Of a stretch of 64,000 bases of DNA, positions 62,532 through 64,000 are shown piece after piece. The notes beneath the pieces are model-generated. The model searched no databases. It saw only the letters and a program-made list of their open reading frames with translations, and was not told the origin of the DNA. Numbering within the stretch: position 1 is the first letter of the stretch; every line of letters begins with the position of its first letter. Made by a program: the position numbers and the translations under genes. This DNA comes from Sphingobacterium sp. B16(2022) (GTDB taxonomy: Bacteria; Bacteroidota; Bacteroidia; Sphingobacteriales; Sphingobacteriaceae): positions 496,001 through 560,000 of the forward strand of contig NZ_JAAUVN010000001.1 of NCBI RefSeq assembly GCF_012030425.1, in the 5' to 3' direction.

Positions 62532-63506
62532 TTAAAAAAGTAATGCTCGGATCTGTTTTTCATCTTCCTGGATCTGATCTTTCATTTCCTGTAAGGAGTC
62601 AAAACGTTCGTCATGACGGATGAAATGCAGGAATTTTACGCGTAATGTCTTCCCATATATATCATCATTGAAATCAAATAAGCTTATTTCAATGCTTCTG
62701 TTCATTCCATCTACTGTTGGTCGGGTACCAATGTAACCCATTCCTTTAGCAATTTTGATTGGCTGTATTTCTACGTATTCGCCTGTGGTAATATTTTGTA
62801 AATGATCGAAAATATGAACTTCAACAGCATAGATACCGTATGCAGGAATTAATTTGTGTTGTTCGTGCACCTGCAGGTTGGCAGTCGGAAAACCGATTGT
62901 ACGGCCGATTTGGTCCCCGCGGATCACTGTTCCTGTTAATTCAAAAGGATAGCCCAAGTAAAGGTTTGCGGTCTTGATATCGCCGGTAATCAGTGCAAGG
63001 CGTATACGTGTTGACGATACTGCAACGTCGTTGATGTCCTGTTCGGGGATTTGTTCCACCGAGTAGTCAAAAATATCAGCGTACTGTTGCAGATCTTTTA
63101 AGCTTCCACTTCTATCTTTCCCGAAATGATGATCGTATCCGATCACTATTTTCTTTGTGCCGAGTTTTCCGACCAGTACATTGCTGATGTATTCTTCAGG
63201 TGTCTGGTTTGAGAAATCGCGTGAAAACGGTGTGATGATTAAATGGTCGATATCCAATTCAGATAGTCGGCTCACTTTTTCTTCTATATCATTGATAAGA
63301 CGTAAACTGTCATCATCCGGATTGATAATTAATCTAGGGTGAGGGTAGAAGGTTAACAATACGGTCTCACCGTTAATTTTTTTAGCGCATTCTTTTAGAT
63401 GAGTTAATATTTTTTGATGACCGATATGGACACCATCAAATGTACCGATGGTAACAACTGCATTTTCCAATGCTTTAAAATCATCTAAACTTCTATAAAT
63501 TTTCAT
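62532..63506 (-). CDS. ribF: bifunctional riboflavin kinase/FAD synthetase
   Basis: 324 aa. N-terminal adenylyltransferase domain with GTFDGVHIGHQKIL, and C-terminal flavokinase with TGTVIRGDQIGRTIGFPTANL. It converts riboflavin to FMN and FAD. Next to truB as in many Bacteroidota, transcribed from truB towards ribF. Confidence 0.97.
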   Translation of the reverse strand: MKIYRSLDDFKALENAVVTIGTFDGVHIGHQKILTHLKECAKKINGETVLLTFYPHPRLIINPDDDSLRLINDIEEKVSRLSELDIDHLIITPFSRDFSNQTPEEYISNVLVGKLGTKKIVIGYDHHFGKDRSGSLKDLQQYADIFDYSVEQIPEQDINDVAVSSTRIRLALITGDIKTANLYLGYPFELTGTVIRGDQIGRTIGFPTANLQVHEQHKLIPAYGIYAVEVHIFDHLQNITTGEYVEIQPIKIAKGMGYIGTRPTVDGMNRSIEISLFDFNDDIYGKTLRVKFLHFIRHDERFDSLQEMKDQIQEDEKQIRALLF

Positions 63507-63550
63507 TTAATGAAATATTTTTCGAGAAATTAATCAATAGAAATCAATCG

Positions 63551-64000
63551 TTACAATTGAGGTTCTGTGATACTAATTTCTTTGTGAGCCTTTATTTTTT
63601 GAATTAATTCTTCTAGGTTCCAAGCATTTTCAACTTGGTAATCGCCACTTTTCGTTCTTCTTAGTGAACTTAAATGTGCACCACTGCTAAGCGCTTTTCC
63701 GAAATCGTACGCCAGGGAACGAATATATGTTCCTTTGCTGCATGATACTCTGAAATGAACGACCGGCATTTCTATTTTTTCGATGATAAAGCTGTTAATG
63801 GAGACTTTACGTGTTTTTAACTCGACTGTTTCGCCACGGCGAGCCTTTTCATAAATACGTTCTCCGTTTATCTTGATTGCTGAATGTGCTGGTGGATATT
63901 GGTCGATATCTCCTTCGAAGGTTTTCGCTGCATCGTGGATCATCTGCTCCGAAATATGATCGATCGGAAAGGTTTCATCAACTTCTGTTTCCAGGTCGTA
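63551..64000 (-). CDS. truB: tRNA pseudouridine(55) synthase TruB, C-terminal part
   Basis: The frame is open to the window end (DLETEVDETFPIDHI segment at the edge), so the N-terminus with the catalytic Asp is missing. YPPAHSAIKINGERIYEKARRGE and CSKGTYIRSLAYDFGKAL are characteristic of TruB. It modifies U55 in tRNA. Same strand as ribF, 44 bp upstream of it. Confidence 0.95.
   Translation of the reverse strand, partial: YDLETEVDETFPIDHISEQMIHDAAKTFEGDIDQYPPAHSAIKINGERIYEKARRGETVELKTRKVSINSFIIEKIEMPVVHFRVSCSKGTYIRSLAYDFGKALSSGAHLSSLRRTKSGDYQVENAWNLEELIQKIKAHKEISITEPQL

Noticed and set aside
62385..63550. FMN riboswitch near ribF
   Set aside because: The gap upstream of ribF is only 44 bp; no room for the conserved aptamer.

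Overview
The window looks like the chromosome of a Bacteroidota bacterium, most likely a Sphingobacterium or close relative (inference). The support is a SusC/SusD polysaccharide-utilisation locus, several outer-membrane lipoprotein signals, RagA/SusC- and ZnuD-type TonB receptors, Bacteroidota-type promoter boxes (TTTG then TAnnTTTG) before several genes, and the typical housekeeping set (MnmA, EngB, RibF, TruB). No transposase, integrase, phage gene or CRISPR array was seen.

Layout. 1-596: 3' part of an alpha/beta hydrolase. 764-12587: a minus-strand sugar locus (LacI regulator, ROK kinase, sugar porter, then SusC-SusD-SusE and two GH76 alpha-mannanases). AAACCGGTTT-centred palindromes precede both the ROK/porter operon and susC, so one LacI-type protein probably controls both. 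12913-17364: a WGR-domain protein coupled to a SWIM zinc-finger protein. 17706-21126: PhoX-like lipoprotein and di-haem cytochrome c peroxidase, bracketed by the real SWIM-gene 3' end and a decayed second copy. 21901-23605: GH16 glucanase and a SpoIIAA-like protein. 23776-26583: a 57-bp perfect hairpin carrying an embedded promoter, then a small His-rich membrane protein and a ZnuD-like TonB receptor, a candidate metal-uptake unit.

26665-29264 is a redox operon (DoxX, zinc-type dehydrogenase-like reductase, Old Yellow Enzyme). 29971-36726 is accessory: an FAD protein, three GNAT acetyltransferases, a CatA chloramphenicol acetyltransferase, a DUF418 membrane protein, a Crp-type regulator and a frameshifted DUF2938 gene. 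36794-41319 is a mutagenesis-type cassette (XRE regulator divergent from DinB and a DnaE-type polymerase) with a palindrome touching the dinB start. 41524-43420 holds an unrecognised gene, a 22-bp tandem repeat and three near-identical tRNA-Phe genes with a 113-bp period. 43608-48965: MnmA, then two HxlR-regulated loci with an SDR, three NTF2-like proteins and a PhzF protein.

49142-64000 is mostly core: a Na-efflux-type ABC pair, EngB, UbiA-type prenyltransferase, an alanine/glycine symporter, two L,D-transpeptidases, a lipoprotein esterase, an MpaB-type oxygenase with two small partners (one a YgjP-like protein without the metal motif), M13 peptidase, RibF and TruB (cut by the window end).

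The most interesting points are the promoter buried in a perfect hairpin before the His-rich/ZnuD-like pair, the SWIM-gene copy flanking the PhoX/peroxidase cassette, and several genes whose -7 box lies only 4 nt before the start codon, predicting leaderless mRNAs.
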